A DNA stretch of 64,000 nt from Brachypterus glaber (lineage: Eukaryota; Arthropoda; Insecta; Coleoptera; Kateretidae), in assembly GCA_958510825.1 (NCBI GenBank), contig OY294047.1:40377229-40441228 (forward strand). Reading direction: 5' to 3'. A program made the position numbers and the translations under genes. Under the pieces are notes generated by a model that worked only from the letters and a program-made list of their open reading frames with translations, did no database searches and was not told where the DNA came from. Below, in pieces: positions 47,421-59,682 of the stretch (within the stretch, counting starts at the first letter, position 1; each line of letters opens with the position of its first letter).

Positions 47421-47578
47421 TTAAATTTGGTGAGAATACAACGCATTGTTTTATTCTTGAAAGAATAAAGCCGCTTTTTTCAATTAAATTCAAAAACGAT
47501 TTAAATTATATATTATTATACTGGTGTAGATTTTACATTGCTGAAATACAGGATTATAATAATAATAATAAATATTGC

Positions 47579-47602
47579 AAATAACTATTATAATAGTTAT
47601 TT
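47579..47602 (+). repeat. Perfect 24-bp palindrome
   Basis: The half site AAATAACTATTA is followed directly by its reverse complement. It lies next to an AAT run and an imperfect ATTTACAATTATTGTAAAT mirror. Confidence 0.85.
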
Positions 47603-47815
47603 ACAATTATTGTAAATAGGTAACTATTATTATTGCTGTTGCTAATATAGCAGTACAAAGGTTGCATTAAATAAAAAAGTTTAGTTATGTTGCGGCATTC
47701 AACTACAAGACGTTAGTTAATTTAATAAAAAAAAACGTGGCATGAGAATCAAAATATACAGAAGATTAAATAAAAAAATCTTTTATAAAAGATTCATATT
47801 TTAAATATAAACAAT

Positions 47816-47857
47816 GCAGTAGTAGTAGTAGTAGTAGTAGAAGCAGCAGTAGTAGTC
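47816..47857 (+). repeat. (GTA)n microsatellite
   Basis: About 13 GTA/GCA triplets with a few interruptions. Confidence 0.9.
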
Positions 47858-49389
47858 ATCTATTATTATAGCCTGTTAGAAATTGAAACTATTTTATCTC
47901 CTACTTCATAGCTATTCGGTATTATTTAATTATATTTTTCATTTATAACTTTTGATTATCATAATTTATAATTTTTTAAATAAAATTCACCTGTAAATAC
48001 TCAAATTATGCGGCTGTTCCTGAATTACGTAATTAATTATTTAAAAACATTAAGAAATTTAATTTAATAAACATTTCCAAGTAAGATTGAATATACAGTC
48101 ATTCCAATCATAAGATCTAACATACCACTTACTTGTAGACCAGAACATAAAATTATTCTGGCCTAACCGCTTATTACAAGTAAACAAAATAATTAAAACG
48201 TCAAATTAAATTGCACATAATTATCCTACTGTGTGATTTGTTCGTGTATTTATAAAACGTGACGTTTCCAGCATGTAGGTAGGTTTGGATGTTTAAACCA
48301 GGTTTTAAAGTCAGCCTGCATACAATTTTCTACGCTTGTATGCTATTGGCCTCCATACAAAGTTGGTATTACAAACTGCACTTCCCACTATAGTGCAACG
48401 AAACTATCTAGTTCTAGCCTAGACTAGAAGTTTTCCCCCACTTCCAGCGAATCATGCTTTCCTGGTCAGAAATATATTCAGAATGCAATGTGTATTAGTT
48501 TAAATAAAACAAAACCAAATATCATTTATATATTTATATATTTTTATATATTTTTATTTACTTTTCTTCACACATGGCCTTTACACATATTTTGGCAACT
48601 AGTCTATGTAAGCTGGATATTTTTTTTAATTCAAAATTCAATGTTTTCTATGATGCTGTCTAAAATCTGAGGTTATTAAAGTAAAATCATATTTCTTCCA
48701 ATCAAAAATATTAGTTTTGATCATTTTCTTAAAAATAATTATTTTTCTTTATTAATTAATAATACAATTACATTATTTTAAACATTTTACATTACATTTA
48801 CAGTTTATCAAAGGAAATAATTATAAGAAGCATTAGCTTATTCTAAGACCAGTTTGATGGTATAGATACGATGCAGTGATCATTATGCACTTAGTTAGTT
48901 AGTAGTTAGTAAGGCGTTAGAAATTTAGGAAAACATCGGAAAATCTAAGTAAAACAGATTCTAAGTTAGAGTATGATCTATTACTACATACTGTGTATTA
49001 GGAGAGCAGAACTCGGGCGGAGCGTTCTGTAACCATACGTTGTTATTATGGCAGTATAAGGTCACGTGACTGTTCATACAGTGTTTTCAAAGTGTATGCG
49101 TGTCGTTGCAACAACATGCATACGCGATGATAAAAGAGTGCAGGGTAATGCATTGAACGTAGGCATAAACGCGGCGTTGTATAGGCAAACGGTAATGCTT
49201 CGAACATGGTAAATCGATAATTTATATGTATATCGATAATCGATAATGATTGTAATAACTTTGGAATGCTTTTACCTAAGAGATTTAAATTAGGACAGCC
49301 AGTGAATGCGATTAGAGTGGAACAAAATTTGGAAAATATGGGATAAGTTTGCTTAAAAATAATTTAAATACTATAAACTAAGATAATTA

Positions 49390-49564
49390 TTATCCGTGTC
49401 TGAATTAGACTGCAGTGACTCATGCCTAAAACGTATTTTTTTGCTCTCGTATAAGGGATTCCCCTCAGACGGAGTTACGCGAACCGCACCCGAACTGGTA
49501 TGATCCTCACTTTTTAGCATATTTTCGAAAATGAGTCACTGCAGTATAATTCAGACACGGATAA
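49390..49564 (+). mobile_element. 175-bp MITE, empty site visible in the neighbouring copy
   Basis: The ends are 34-bp inverted repeats with one mismatch, starting TTATCCGTGTCTGAATTA. TA is duplicated at 49388-49389 and 49565-49566. Copy B of the host duplication reads ATAATTATGAGGG at the same place, without the insert. This is a Tc1/mariner-type MITE. Confidence 0.92.
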
Positions 49565-49698
49565 TATGATGGTACAAGGTAATTATTAAACTATGTATTA
49601 GAGTGGGTAAAAATAATAAAATTTCTTAAACTAAAACAATCATCAATCCAAAAAAGTATAAAAAATTGAACGTTTAAAAGCGTTTAAGAATATTATAA

Positions 49699-49853
49699 GA
49701 AATATTCTGTAACATTAGGGTGGATGGAAAATAATAAATTTAACTTTTACATTATACATGTAGTAATGACCAACAATTATAATTGTTGGTATAAACTAAT
49801 AGTAAATGATAAATTTATTATTTTCGCTCCACCCTAATAGCACAGAACATTTC
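49699..49853 (+). repeat. 155-bp palindromic foldback
   Basis: The left arm GAAATATTCTGTAACATTAG continues with GGGTGGATGGAAAATAATAA and mirrors the right arm (TTATTATTTTCGCTCCACCC, then TAATAGCACAGAACATTTC). A 22-bp perfect palindrome (half site ACCAACAATTA, 49769-49790) sits at the centre. A more diverged version lies in copy B at about 50355-50520. It is probably a foldback MITE that predates the duplication. Confidence 0.85.
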
Positions 49854-50670
49854 ATAAAAATTATATATATAATATCCTTTGAACCTTAAAATTTGTCAAT
49901 TTTTTTAATAATTTGTAATAAATATTAGTATAACTAAAATCAGAAAAGAAAAGTTTATTGAAAATTAGGGTGGCTCGAAAACAATAAATTTTCTATATCT
50001 TTGTAATGCTTTGAACATGATGGATCGATAATGTATACTTATATCGATAATCGATAATGATTTTAATAACTTTTGAATGCGTTTACCTAAAAAAATTAAA
50101 TTGGGATATTTCGTATAAGCAATTTCAGAATTAGGGAAAAACAAATTTTGAAAAATATGAGATAAGTTTTCTTAAAAATAATTTAAATATAAAACCTAAC
50201 ATAATTATGAGGGTACAAGAAAATTTTCTTAAACTGTGTATTACAGTGGGTAGGAAATAACAATTTTTTTAAACTGTATGGCTCTAGTCGATCATCATTA
50301 ATCTACTAAGTATAAAATACTAAATATTTAAAAGCTTCAAAGGAAATATAAAGAATACTCTGTAACATTAGGGTGGGTCCAAAATAATTCATTTATCATT
50401 TAAATTGTATAATATACATATTATGTAGCAATGACCAACAGTTATAATTGTCGGTATAAAATATATGTAAATGATAATATAATTTAATATTTTCGATCCA
50501 CTCTAATGTTATAGAATATTTGATATACTATTATTTAAACCTTGAAATGTTTTATTTTTTTAACAATTCAGATTACAATTTCAATAATTATTTATTATAA
50601 TCAGATTACAAGATTATTGAAAATTAGGGTGGCTCAGAAAAAATAAATTTAGAATTAATTTTAATGTTTT

Positions 50671-50672
<2 letters not shown>

Positions 50673-50766
<94 letters not shown>
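50673..50766 (+). repeat. (TTA)n microsatellite
   Basis: About 31 perfect TTA units at the right end of copy B of the duplication. Confidence 0.97.
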
Positions 50767-50768
<2 letters not shown>

Positions 50769-50984
50769 AATAATATCGTTTACTTTTTTCAAAACTTTTT
50801 GTCACGGTAGATTAATTTTACATTTAGAAGGTTTAATTTTAAAGTGGACTATGTCTCTATGTCTTTTACACTCAAATTACTGCATCTAATTTTTAGACTT
50901 TCAAAGTGAGAATATATTTTTTAACTATTTTATATTTTGCTAATGTGATTCTCTTGTTAATAATTTATATCCACTCCAAGGTAG

Positions 50985-51300
50985 TAGATGAGGGGCGGTA
51001 ATGGGGGTAATTACCCCCCCCCCCCATGGGCTTGGGCGGCAATTTTTTTTGCTACAAGGGCGCCAAGTTTGGAAGAATACGATAGGGACAACGCTTTTTT
51101 TATTGAGGGCATTTTTCTGGGCGCCATTTGTTTTGCTAAGGCGCCAAGTTTTGCTTGAAACCGTCAGGGACAAAGCTTTTTTTTTTTTTTGAGGGTGTAT
51201 TTTATTTTTCTAGGGGCCAAATTTAAGGCTTGCTTCAGGGCGCCGAAAGGCTGGCCCTGGGTATTACCCCCCCCCCATAGAAGAAAAACATCTACGCCCT
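50985..51300 (+). repeat. C-run-bounded repeat with GGCGCC units
   Basis: The block starts near a 13-base C run (ATTACCCCC) and ends near a 9-base C run (TATTACCCCC). Between them three imperfect units of about 85-100 bases carry GGGCGCCAAGTTT and GGGACAA.GCTTTTTTT. Partial inversion of GATGAGGGGCGGTAAT and ATCTACGCCC suggests a mobile-element body. The open frames here are by-products. Confidence 0.55.
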
Positions 51301-51304
51301 TGAT

Positions 51305-52380
51305 CCACTCGTTGTTAAGTTATGTTGAAAAAAAGGTCAAAAAAGCTATTTTACGCCAGTAAATCTTTTTAAAATAAAATTTGTTATTTAAAAAAAAATA
51401 ATAATTTAAAATAAACATTTAATTTTAATGGACATTCTCCATTTTAATATATTAAATAACTATATCAATAATATTATAATAAGCTTTTAATTATTATTTA
51501 ATTATTAAAGTTAATTAAATATTTTTAATAATAAAATAAACTTTTTTGTTGAGATTTACTGCACACTAACATGCAAAGCGCTCGGGCGGGGAATTTATTT
51601 TTGACTTTGCATTTTTTATCTTTCCAGCACTATTATAAATTGTAATTAAGTTAACGATTTCCAGTTTTTAGCTTGCACTCTGCAAATGCATTTCTGCTGA
51701 AACCTGATTGGTGGGTATCGCGATAATCTCTTGGCGAGTTTTTAGCTCTTACAAGATTCCAGCGACTTCACTTTATTTCGTTTTTATGATAATTAGTTCA
51801 ACTTGTATGTTAATAAGTCCTATAAAGTAAATATTTAATAACATGTTCGTGCTTTCAGACGGTTTTAAATTTTATATAAAACTTTTTTACGTCGGGCTGG
51901 CCTTTTTTGTAATTATCGCAGGAAATTGCAGATTGGTGCATCAAAGAGATGTCTTATCCCTTCTTTGACTAGCTTTAAAGTTTAATTAGATTTTATATAA
52001 AATGGGGCTTCGAAACAGGATTATTTAATTATATATTTACTCTTGGGTTTTACAGAAGAGTAAGATTATATATTTTAACTACAATATTGTATAAATATTG
52101 TTAACTATGACTATAAGTAATGACCTTATCTATGGCATAAGTAGTTGAATCCAACACTGATAGAACAATAGCGTAATTAATAACGTAATTAGGTTATAGT
52201 ATACTACAATAAATAGTTGTATATGCGCCAACCACTATATATTGCATAGAATACAACAACAAAAAAGTAAACGTGTTCGGTATTTACAAACGAGTAAATT
52301 TCTTTAATTTACAACATCAAACTGTTGAGCGATCAGGTTTTTCTTTGTCGAGCAAAGAGCGAGGTATACCGCCCTGATAA
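51305..52380. other. Intergenic sequence, no gene seen
   Basis: AT-rich, with a higher-complexity stretch at 51570-51980 (GCAAAGCGCTCGGGCGGGG, GTGGGTATCGCGATAATC). That stretch has no convincing coding frame and could be unique regulatory sequence. Confidence 0.35.
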
Positions 52381-52384
52381 AGTA

Positions 52385-52484
52385 AAGGGCAGTAAGTGAC
52401 ATTGGTCAATAGCAGCGTTTTCAAAATATTACATTGGGGTTGACGTAAAAACGTCGCTATGCGACACTGTGACTTACTGCCCTT
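52385..52484 (+). mobile_element. 100-bp MITE with TA target duplication
   Basis: AAGGGCAGTAAGTGACATTG is mirrored by GTGACTTACTGCCCTT. TA flanks at 52383-52384 and 52485-52486. The arms continue weakly inward (AGCAGCGTTTT/AAAACGTCGCT), so almost the whole element is a hairpin. Confidence 0.85.
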
Positions 52485-52982
52485 TAACAGTGCAGTATAC
52501 TTATGCCCATAAAAATTTTACTCCAAAATGCCTACTTTCAATATTTTGGTAAAACATTTATTAGAATCAACTGATTGTCGCCACCACCTTTATTAATCAT
52601 CCTTCCTCAAAAAACTATTATAGTGACAACAACGTTGTTGTATTATTATATTATTTAATTTTAATTAAATAATACAATTTTAATAGGGTATTTAATATAA
52701 CGTTATAATGTTTTAGAATATTCGTAAAAATGGTATTATATACCTCAAAATTGTTACAACAACGTTTAGTTGTACTATTTTTAGATTTTTCTACCAGTGT
52801 AGATATTCATATCCCATCTTTTCTCTAGACGTCCTTCTTTGACAGTCACCCGATGCAGCGGATCCGCCATGGTGAAGAATGACCAAACCATTGAAAAAAA
52901 ATAGGGACCCGTACAAAATCTAGTTTTCTAGTTAGAAAATTAGTTGGATGTTGGGTTGCGTAACTCACACTGATAATTCGTC

Positions 52983-53163
52983 ATCGTATTAAATACTAAA
53001 CGTTTTTGCCTATTTGTAACCCCAGGCAACATTTGTTAATAATTACAAGTTATTACAGTAAAAAATAACGTTGTTATGTTATATTTAACTGTAACAACTT
53101 GTAATTAAAACAAATGTTGCCTGGGGTTCCAAATAGGCAAAAACGTTTAGTATTTACTACGAT
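52983..53163 (+). mobile_element. 181-bp long-hairpin MITE
   Basis: The arms are about 76 bp and nearly identical when inverted. The left starts ATCGTATTAAATACTAAACG and passes GCCTATTTGTAACCCCAGG and CAACATTTGTTAATAATTAC. The right mirrors it with about five differences. The loop is about 28 bases. No coding capacity. Confidence 0.92.
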
Positions 53164-53165
53164 AG

Positions 53166-53250
53166 AACTGCATCATATATGACGAGCCATATGTACTTAT
53201 TGTATCCAAAATGGTTAATAAACTATCTTTATCTTTATCTTTATTAAACA
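53166..53250 (+). mobile_element. Possible LINE 3' end with (CTTTAT)n tail
   Basis: TTGTATCCAAAATGGTTAAT is followed by AATAAAC and three TATCTT units, the form of a non-LTR 3' UTR and repeat tail. No linked coding part is found upstream because the hairpin MITE interrupts. Confidence 0.4.
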
Positions 53251-53452
53251 TGTCAGTCAAGCATGAATTACATGCTTCACTCACGTTTTTATTGACCTCA
53301 ATAGATGGCGCAGAAAAACAACTGGAAAAACTTTACAGAAAACAAACATAACCGTTATATTTAATGGCTAATAGCTACAATCTCATACAATCTTTAAATG
53401 GTGAATGAGTTGTTATAACATTCATTTACAAATACTAAAAATAATAACATTA

Positions 53453-53539
53453 AAACTTTATGAGTATATCATGTCGAACACAATCAAATGCCTTAGATAA
53501 ATCGCATAAGATCAAGTTAGAATGGTCCAAAGACCAAAA
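53453..53539 (-). pseudogene. Reverse transcriptase palm fragment
   Basis: The minus-strand frame reads FWSLDHSNLILCDLSKAFDC then VRHDILIKF, followed by a stop. CDLSKAFDC is the RT palm motif carrying the first catalytic Asp in jockey/CR1-type LINEs. Only 29 codons survive. It lies in the opposite orientation to the putative LINE tail at 53166, so the two are probably unrelated. Confidence 0.7.
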
Positions 53540-54146
53540 GAAACGTTTGATTATATTAAAATATAATTTTTAAATTCATATATTCGGAACTTTTAACTTT
53601 TTAGAACTTTTGCAGTTAAAATTGCAATTTGCAAAGAGTATACTTAAAAAAAGTAGGCAATTAATAATTCTCACGGTGCTTGCTCATTACATGGTTCTAT
53701 CTTATCTATCGTACATTGTATTAATTAAGGCATTTTATGGCAAAAAGATTTACAAGTATTTTAAAACTATATGCGATACATTATTTATGAAGATAATTTA
53801 GATTGAAAATAATAAAATTTAATTAATTAAAGCGATGGACGAGCGAAATGGTTTAGGAGTTAGGTCGTCGATAGAACGAAGTAAGTTATGAATAGAGAAT
53901 TGTTGAAGTTGTAGCATAAAGTAATATTTATTATTTCTACAAGGTGATTAAGAAATTTTAAGGAACCGTTATTTTCATTCAAGGGCCTTTTATTATTTGG
54001 TATAATCCTTTTGCCGAATTTGTTTATGGTCATTCTAAAAATCCTTCAAAATAGTTTCAATTAGTATGTCGTGTAAAACTTGTGCATATATTTTTCTCTA
54101 TTTCTAATGCGTTATGTATACTGTACAGTCCCTAAATCCCTAAAAA

Positions 54147-54531
54147 CTTATTTTTAACATACCAAGTCAAAACATTTATTACATTCAGATTAAGGGCATA
54201 TCCACAGGCTCGCATAACAATGTAATGCCTTGATTGGCTTGATGTGCCGCCTTGTATCACGGCACCTCATTCTTATGTTTTATGTTCTTATGCAAGCTTC
54301 TGGATAGGCCTCAAGCTATTTTCACAATCTTTAAAATGTTCCTTTGGCAATCTCATTCCTAAATTGTCGAAAAAAAATTAATCAAAAAGTTATTTGATAA
54401 TTTCTTATTTTTTTTTTTTTAATTTATACATGATAAAAAGTCCAAATTTATTACGTGTAACTATAAAAATAACTTAATCTGAATGTAATAAATGTAATGC
54501 ATATGACTCGGCAAGTTAAACATGGATTAAG
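54147..54531 (+). mobile_element. MITE with about 48-bp inverted ends
   Basis: CTTATTTTTAACATACCAAG with ACATTTATTACATTCAGATT on the left mirrors AATCTGAATGTAATAAATGT...ACTCGGCAAGTTAAACATGG on the right. Related words (ACTCGG.AAGTTAAA) occur at 8140 and 29030, suggesting kinship with the 7986 family. Confidence 0.75.
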
Positions 54532-55466
54532 TGGTACCTTATTTCCACAGTTTGATTTAAATGTTGATTCTAATATAGGATGTATATCTTTTAAAAAAAT
54601 ATTTAGAAACCAATTCTAATTATAAGGGATCAGACAAGAAATTTAAATTTTTGTTAAAGTTGGTTATTTATTACCATTTCCCGGTGCTAAGACGGCAAAG
54701 TCAAATTCATTGCTTGAGAACCGTTAAAATTTCTCTAACTGTATATTTTCAATATTGTTATTGAATATCTGACCAAAAATGGTTAAACAAGTATTGTAAA
54801 ATTTTTACGGTGGCTGTAAAATTATAAAATAAAAACCACCATAAAATACGATAAAAACCCTTTACCGTTACGTACCCGCTGTGATATTTTACTGAAATTG
54901 ACCCATTTTTTTGCTTTCTTTGTAAAAACAACCCTTTTATATTTTATTTTCACCCTTGTCAGTTTTGCCGTCAAGAGAAAATTATTCAAATTTTTTGTGG
55001 CTTGGCATTCAAATCGGAGCATTTAAATGCATAGGAAAAGATTTTACTGGTCCCTGGAAACAGTTTCTATTTTCTATGCAAAAATTAGAAAGTTTCAGCG
55101 TTAAGTACTGTCAGGGGAATCTTGATTCAGTTTTAACATAATACTTAAAAAGGCAACTTGATTTTAAAGCAGTAATTATTTATTTTTACTGTTTGAGGTG
55201 TAGATTTTTTGTAATATTTGTATGTTTAGAGGGGCGTCTCAGTGAAAGCTTTTTATACCGTTTTAGACAAAAACTCTTGAGAATTAATTTTTATACAGCA
55301 TAAATTATACACTGTGAAAACTGTTGAGTAAAATAACACAAAAATTAGTGGATGTTGATGACTATCCTAAAAAGTTAGCAAGTAGTAAGTACATTTTTTT
55401 TAATCACAATAATTATTATTAATTTATAATTTAAAATATTAATTAAAAATAAAGCTATTCTATTTA

Positions 55467-56076
55467 AAGGTCGATTCAGGCATAATTATCACTAACTTCA
55501 TTAAACTGCATTAAGAAATTAAGACATTAATAAAATTAAGAAACATAATCTCAAATTTTCCGTGGTATGCAATAATAAGGTAACTGCCAAATAGATAATA
55601 AGCATGTGTAAATACGACTAAATAAGTAAAACTAAAACAAAAACAAATATCTATTGCGTAGGACGATTATTAATATATTTGCAGTTGTGGGTCTAAAAAT
55701 CATGTTTTAAAACCAACTATCTCCAAAAGTACCTTTTATTTTCTTATGTAACTACTGTGTTTTTCCTTAACACTAAAAATATAAGAATTTTAAAATACAA
55801 AGGTGTCGCCATCTTTATTTTTATTTTGATACTTCGATATCGTTTGTTTATAACATTTTGCACAAAAGTTAGTGTAGTTCAAAAATTCTTCTTTTTCTAT
55901 GGTTTATTTTAAGATTGTATCATTATTTTATGGTATATTTTATCTTTTATCTTAATTGTTGCATACCACGATAAATTTATTATAGAATTTGAGGTTATGT
56001 TCCCTAATCTTCTTAATTTCTAAATTTCTTAATTCAGTTTAGTGAAGTTAGTGATAATTATGCCTGAATCGACCTT
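55467..56076 (+). mobile_element. 610-bp element with about 130-bp inverted ends
   Basis: AAGGTCGATTCAGGCATAAT, continuing TATCACTAACTTCA, is inverted at the right end. Pairing extends at least to CGTGGTATGCAA near 55560 and its mirror near 55970. A truncated relative of the end occurs at 57834-57870 (GGCCGGTTCAGGCATAATTA). It is a foldback or long-TIR non-autonomous transposon. Confidence 0.88.
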
Positions 56077-56079
56077 AAG

Positions 56080-58010
56080 ATTATCATATAACTTTTAATC
56101 AATTCTCCTAATGATTTTATTTAAATTTAAATCGTAACTCTTTTTATTTTAAGAAATTCCTGAAATAATCTTTAGTTTAACTTTTACCTAATGTTAGTTA
56201 ATTGGATTTTTGATATATAATCTCAGAAAAAATGTTAAAGATTTTTTATCGGTTTAATTAATAATGTATTCAGTATTCAGTACCTATTGGTTTATTTATC
56301 ATGATACAGAGTTTACGTTTGTCAAATATAATAAATTAAAATCAAATAAATAATTGACATTACAATATAAAAATTATAAAATTAAACGAGATCGCTTAAA
56401 TTATTATTTAATTCTTTCCAACTTTTAAAATTCTTCTGCGGAAGGTAATTTTTCAATTTTTGTTTAATAAAGTGTTAAACAACTGCCGCGCGATTTTTAT
56501 GAAATCTTGCCATTTCGGCCGAGTGATTTTTTTTCGCCTAAAAGCTTGTTTGTCAATTAATTAATGTTTTATGGCAAAACAAGTTGAATCGCCACTAAAT
56601 AATCTAATAAAATGATTAAAATTATATTATACAAATTATTTTTTTCTCAAACAAAAGTAAAATTATCACTGAATTTTCTTTTACAATAAAAAACTAAAAT
56701 TTTTGTTTGGTTTAAGTATAGGTAAGCCAAATTTCAACTTTTTTAGGCTAAAATTTGTCAAAGATTTAAATTTGTGGTTTTTGCATTACATGGTACCTGT
56801 ATCAGGGATATTTGATTAAAAAAATGCATTTAAAAAAAACATGGGATAGGCAGATCCTATTTTTTTTTTTTGAGTTAAAATTTGGTACAGATTTTGATTT
56901 TTGTATTTTTCAGGATAGTTTTTTTTTAATACCCTTCGTACAATTGTAAAATGAGTAAACTAATATATTATTATTTTATATATTTAATATTTTCTATTTA
57001 CTAAGACATAGAGTAAGGTACCGCATACCTATCTACCTACGGGTATAAAAGCGGATATTTTTGGCACATTTTCAAACATTCTTCAGTATGTATACAGGTT
57101 CTTAAATTAAATTTTAGGAATCTGGGCCTAAATTAAAGTAAATTTAGAAATGTACGTGAACAATAATTCTGAAGTCAAAAGAGCAATTTAAATTTTGTCT
57201 GTATTTTATTTTGTAAAATATAAATATATCACGGTTCGCCGTTATTTACTTTTAGTTCGACTTTGGAAAACACTGAGTTTTCTTTTACAATTTGTTTACT
57301 TATAATGTAAATATTATTTTAAAACCAAAAATCAAATGATTTATCGAGCGAAATAATTTTTTAACGCAAAAAAGGGTCACGTGACCTCTGCAACCTTTTA
57401 ATAAATAATTTAATTTGAACAAATACTACATTTTTTTGTCCATTAATTGAAAACAAAAGAGGGTTTAATTTAAAAAATTTAAAAAAATAAAAAAAATTAT
57501 GAAAAATATATATTTTAAAATTTTCTCTAAATTTATTTTTGTTTATTAAATTTAATTTTTTATTATTTTGTATTAAGACGTCTTTTTTTTTCAGTTAATA
57601 AGAAAATACAACTTTTGTTTAAATTGACCTATTTATTAAAAAGTTATGGAGGACACGTGCGATTAAAAAACGTTTCGCCCATATTTTATTTTTAGCTTTA
57701 AATCCATATTTATATTATTATTAAGTAATAACTTCCGATTTTCTATCCATTTGTAACCAAATATTCAGTTTTACAGTGAAATATGTTTTAATTTTAATAA
57801 TTTCAATTAAAAATATTTAGAAAAACTAAAGGCCGGTTCAGGCATAATTATCACTAACCAAACTAAGCTGTTCTGTCTATTTTATTGGCTAAAAAGGACA
57901 GAATGGCTTAGTAAAGTTTTTAATTTTCTGTTTTGAAGAAAGCAGGCTTCGCTACATAGCAAGTTAATCCAGCATGGCTCATTTATTTGCAAATGTTTAC
58001 GAAAGGATGA
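56080..58010. other. AT-rich intergenic sequence, no gene seen
   Basis: A/T-rich with many poly-A/T runs and no supported gene. The only recognised item is the truncated terminal repeat at 57834-57870. Confidence 0.5.
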
Positions 58011-58013
58011 TCT

Positions 58014-58508
58014 CTTCGTTTTATTATGTTCGCAGATGACACAACATTAGTAGCTTCTGATCAAAAAATAGAAAAAAATTAATTAAATGTTAACAAAAGT
58101 AAGAATCTGTGTAAATGGTTTAGTGCAAATTCTCTAAGTTTAAACAAAAATAAAACATCTTCTTTTTACTTTACTCACAGAAATATTTTAACTCAAACTA
58201 AAGATAATCCAAAATTTTTGGGTTTATATCTGGATCAGAAGTTAACTTGGATGCCGCATGTTGATGCTTTAGCAAAAAAATTAAATTCATCAATATTTTT
58301 AATAAGAAACCTATTAGACATCATACCATTTAATATATTAATTAACGCTTACCATTCATTATTTCTCTCTCATATTCGGTATGGTTTAACAATATGGGGT
58401 TTTAGCTATCATGCTTCGCGTGTTTTTGGTCTTCAAAGAAGAGTGGTAAGAATAATGTCTGGAAGTAAATATAGAGATGATGTAAGAGATAAATTTAAAT
58501 CTTTATAA
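58014..58508 (+). pseudogene. Non-LTR reverse transcriptase fragment
   Basis: The frame starts LRFIMFADDTTLVASDQKIE with the catalytic FADD box (58029-58040), meets one TAA at 58080-58082, and continues in the same frame. CKWFSANSLSLNKNKTSSF and GLYLDQKLTWMPHVDALAKK are the post-RT motif of jockey/RTE-like LINEs. It then runs through YGLTIWGFSYHASRVFGLQR and RVVRIMSG to TAA at 58506-58508. The 5' part including the first catalytic Asp is missing, and the C-terminus stops earlier than usual. It is of a different family from the LINE at 15485. Confidence 0.88.
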
Positions 58509-58900
58509 CTTCTAACTTTTCCGAGTTTACTTATATATGAATCTATATGTATGACTATAAACTGAAGATGTTTGAAATAAGTAACGAATGGTGTTTCGGC
58601 TTCAAGTATGGTAATTTCTGAAGAAAAAAATAGATGTTAAAAAATAAATCTGCATGAATTAAAATGCATCTGACTTTTAGCAATCCTTCAAAACATTTTA
58701 TCTGCTCTTTTCCATAATTGTGTTTTGCTAAATCTGGATTTATCCTCGCCGCCAATGTAAAAAGCTAATAACCTGTAACTGAATATCCTCGAGTCACACA
58801 AATACAAGTCTGTAACCCCAGTCGGCCATTTGAATTAAAAGCTTAAAGATTTTTATATTATTGTTGCATGACTCTAATGGCATTCTAGATTTAGAGGCTT

Positions 58901-59050
58901 ATTACAATATTCACAGCGCCTGGGCTAGAATAGTATAATACGGTAATTTTGAATTTCCCAAAATCGCCAATCCAAATGTCCTAGATAAAAAATTGTTGGA
59001 TACAAATGTTTATCACGAAAAAATAAGAAACTTTGAAAATTCCTCAAAAA
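58901..59050 (+). repeat. Dispersed repeat family, copy 2
   Basis: It matches 44515-44690 in order: CACAGCGCCTGGGCTAGAAT, TTTTGAATTTCCCAAAAT, GGATACAAATGT and AAACTTTGAAAATT. A third copy lies inverted at 62670-62850. Poly-A/T-rich sequence follows to about 59230. Confidence 0.65.
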
Positions 59051-59517
59051 AAATTTTTTTCGCCAAAAGAAAACTTAAAAAAAGTTAAAAATAAAAAAAA
59101 ATATTTCAAATTTTTTTCGTTTTTTGCAAAAATAAAATAAAAAAAAATAGAAAAAAATTTGAATTTTTTTTAACTTTTTTTTTTCAAAATTTTTTCGTTT
59201 CTTAAAAAAAGATATTTAAAAAAAGTGCATTTATTTATTTATTTTTTTGGAATATTTTTTGTGAATCTACCATTTACTGTAGAATGCGTAGCATTACATA
59301 TCTTCATGCCTTTTTTATTTGATATAATGTTGATTGTTGTTATTATGGTAATATACTTAAATAATTTATTATAATTATAATTTTGTACATAATATTATAT
59401 AACATTAATGTAATAATAAATTTTCTGTCAGAAATTGGCACGTATGATTCCCCTTTTATAACAAATTATAAAAACAACTATATGTTTTACTATAGAATCT
59501 ATAATTTATTTGAGGCG

Positions 59518-59682
59518 TATATATATTTATAGTAATATTAATTTGAGCCATTTCGCCTATTTTGAATGATAAAACCAAATATTGCACAAGTTCTTTCAAA
59601 AACATTTTAATTTTATTTTCTGTTTTAGATTTTTTATCGAAATAAATAATCATTGAGGCGAAATGGCTCAAATTAATAATAC

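Larger units (their letters stand above)
49190..50655 (+). repeat. Tandem segmental duplication, two diverged copies
   Basis: Copy A (49190-49998) and copy B (50001-50655) align along their length. Shared blocks include TAATGCTT.GAACATG, ATATCGATAATCGATAATGA, AAAAATAATTTAAATA, TAGAGTGGGTA-like and GAAAATTAGGGTGGCTC. Copy A is longer because of the MITE at 49390-49564. Substitution density suggests an old duplication. Confidence 0.85.

Noticed and set aside
47816..47857. CRISPR-like regular repeat
   Set aside because: It is a simple GTA triplet run in a eukaryotic genome, with no spacers.
50614..50805. Poly-asparagine open frame
   Set aside because: Produced by the (TTA)n microsatellite read on the minus strand.
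54956..55141. 61-codon open frame with ordinary residue mix
   Set aside because: No splice signals, overlaps an equally long frame on the other strand, and no recognisable motif.
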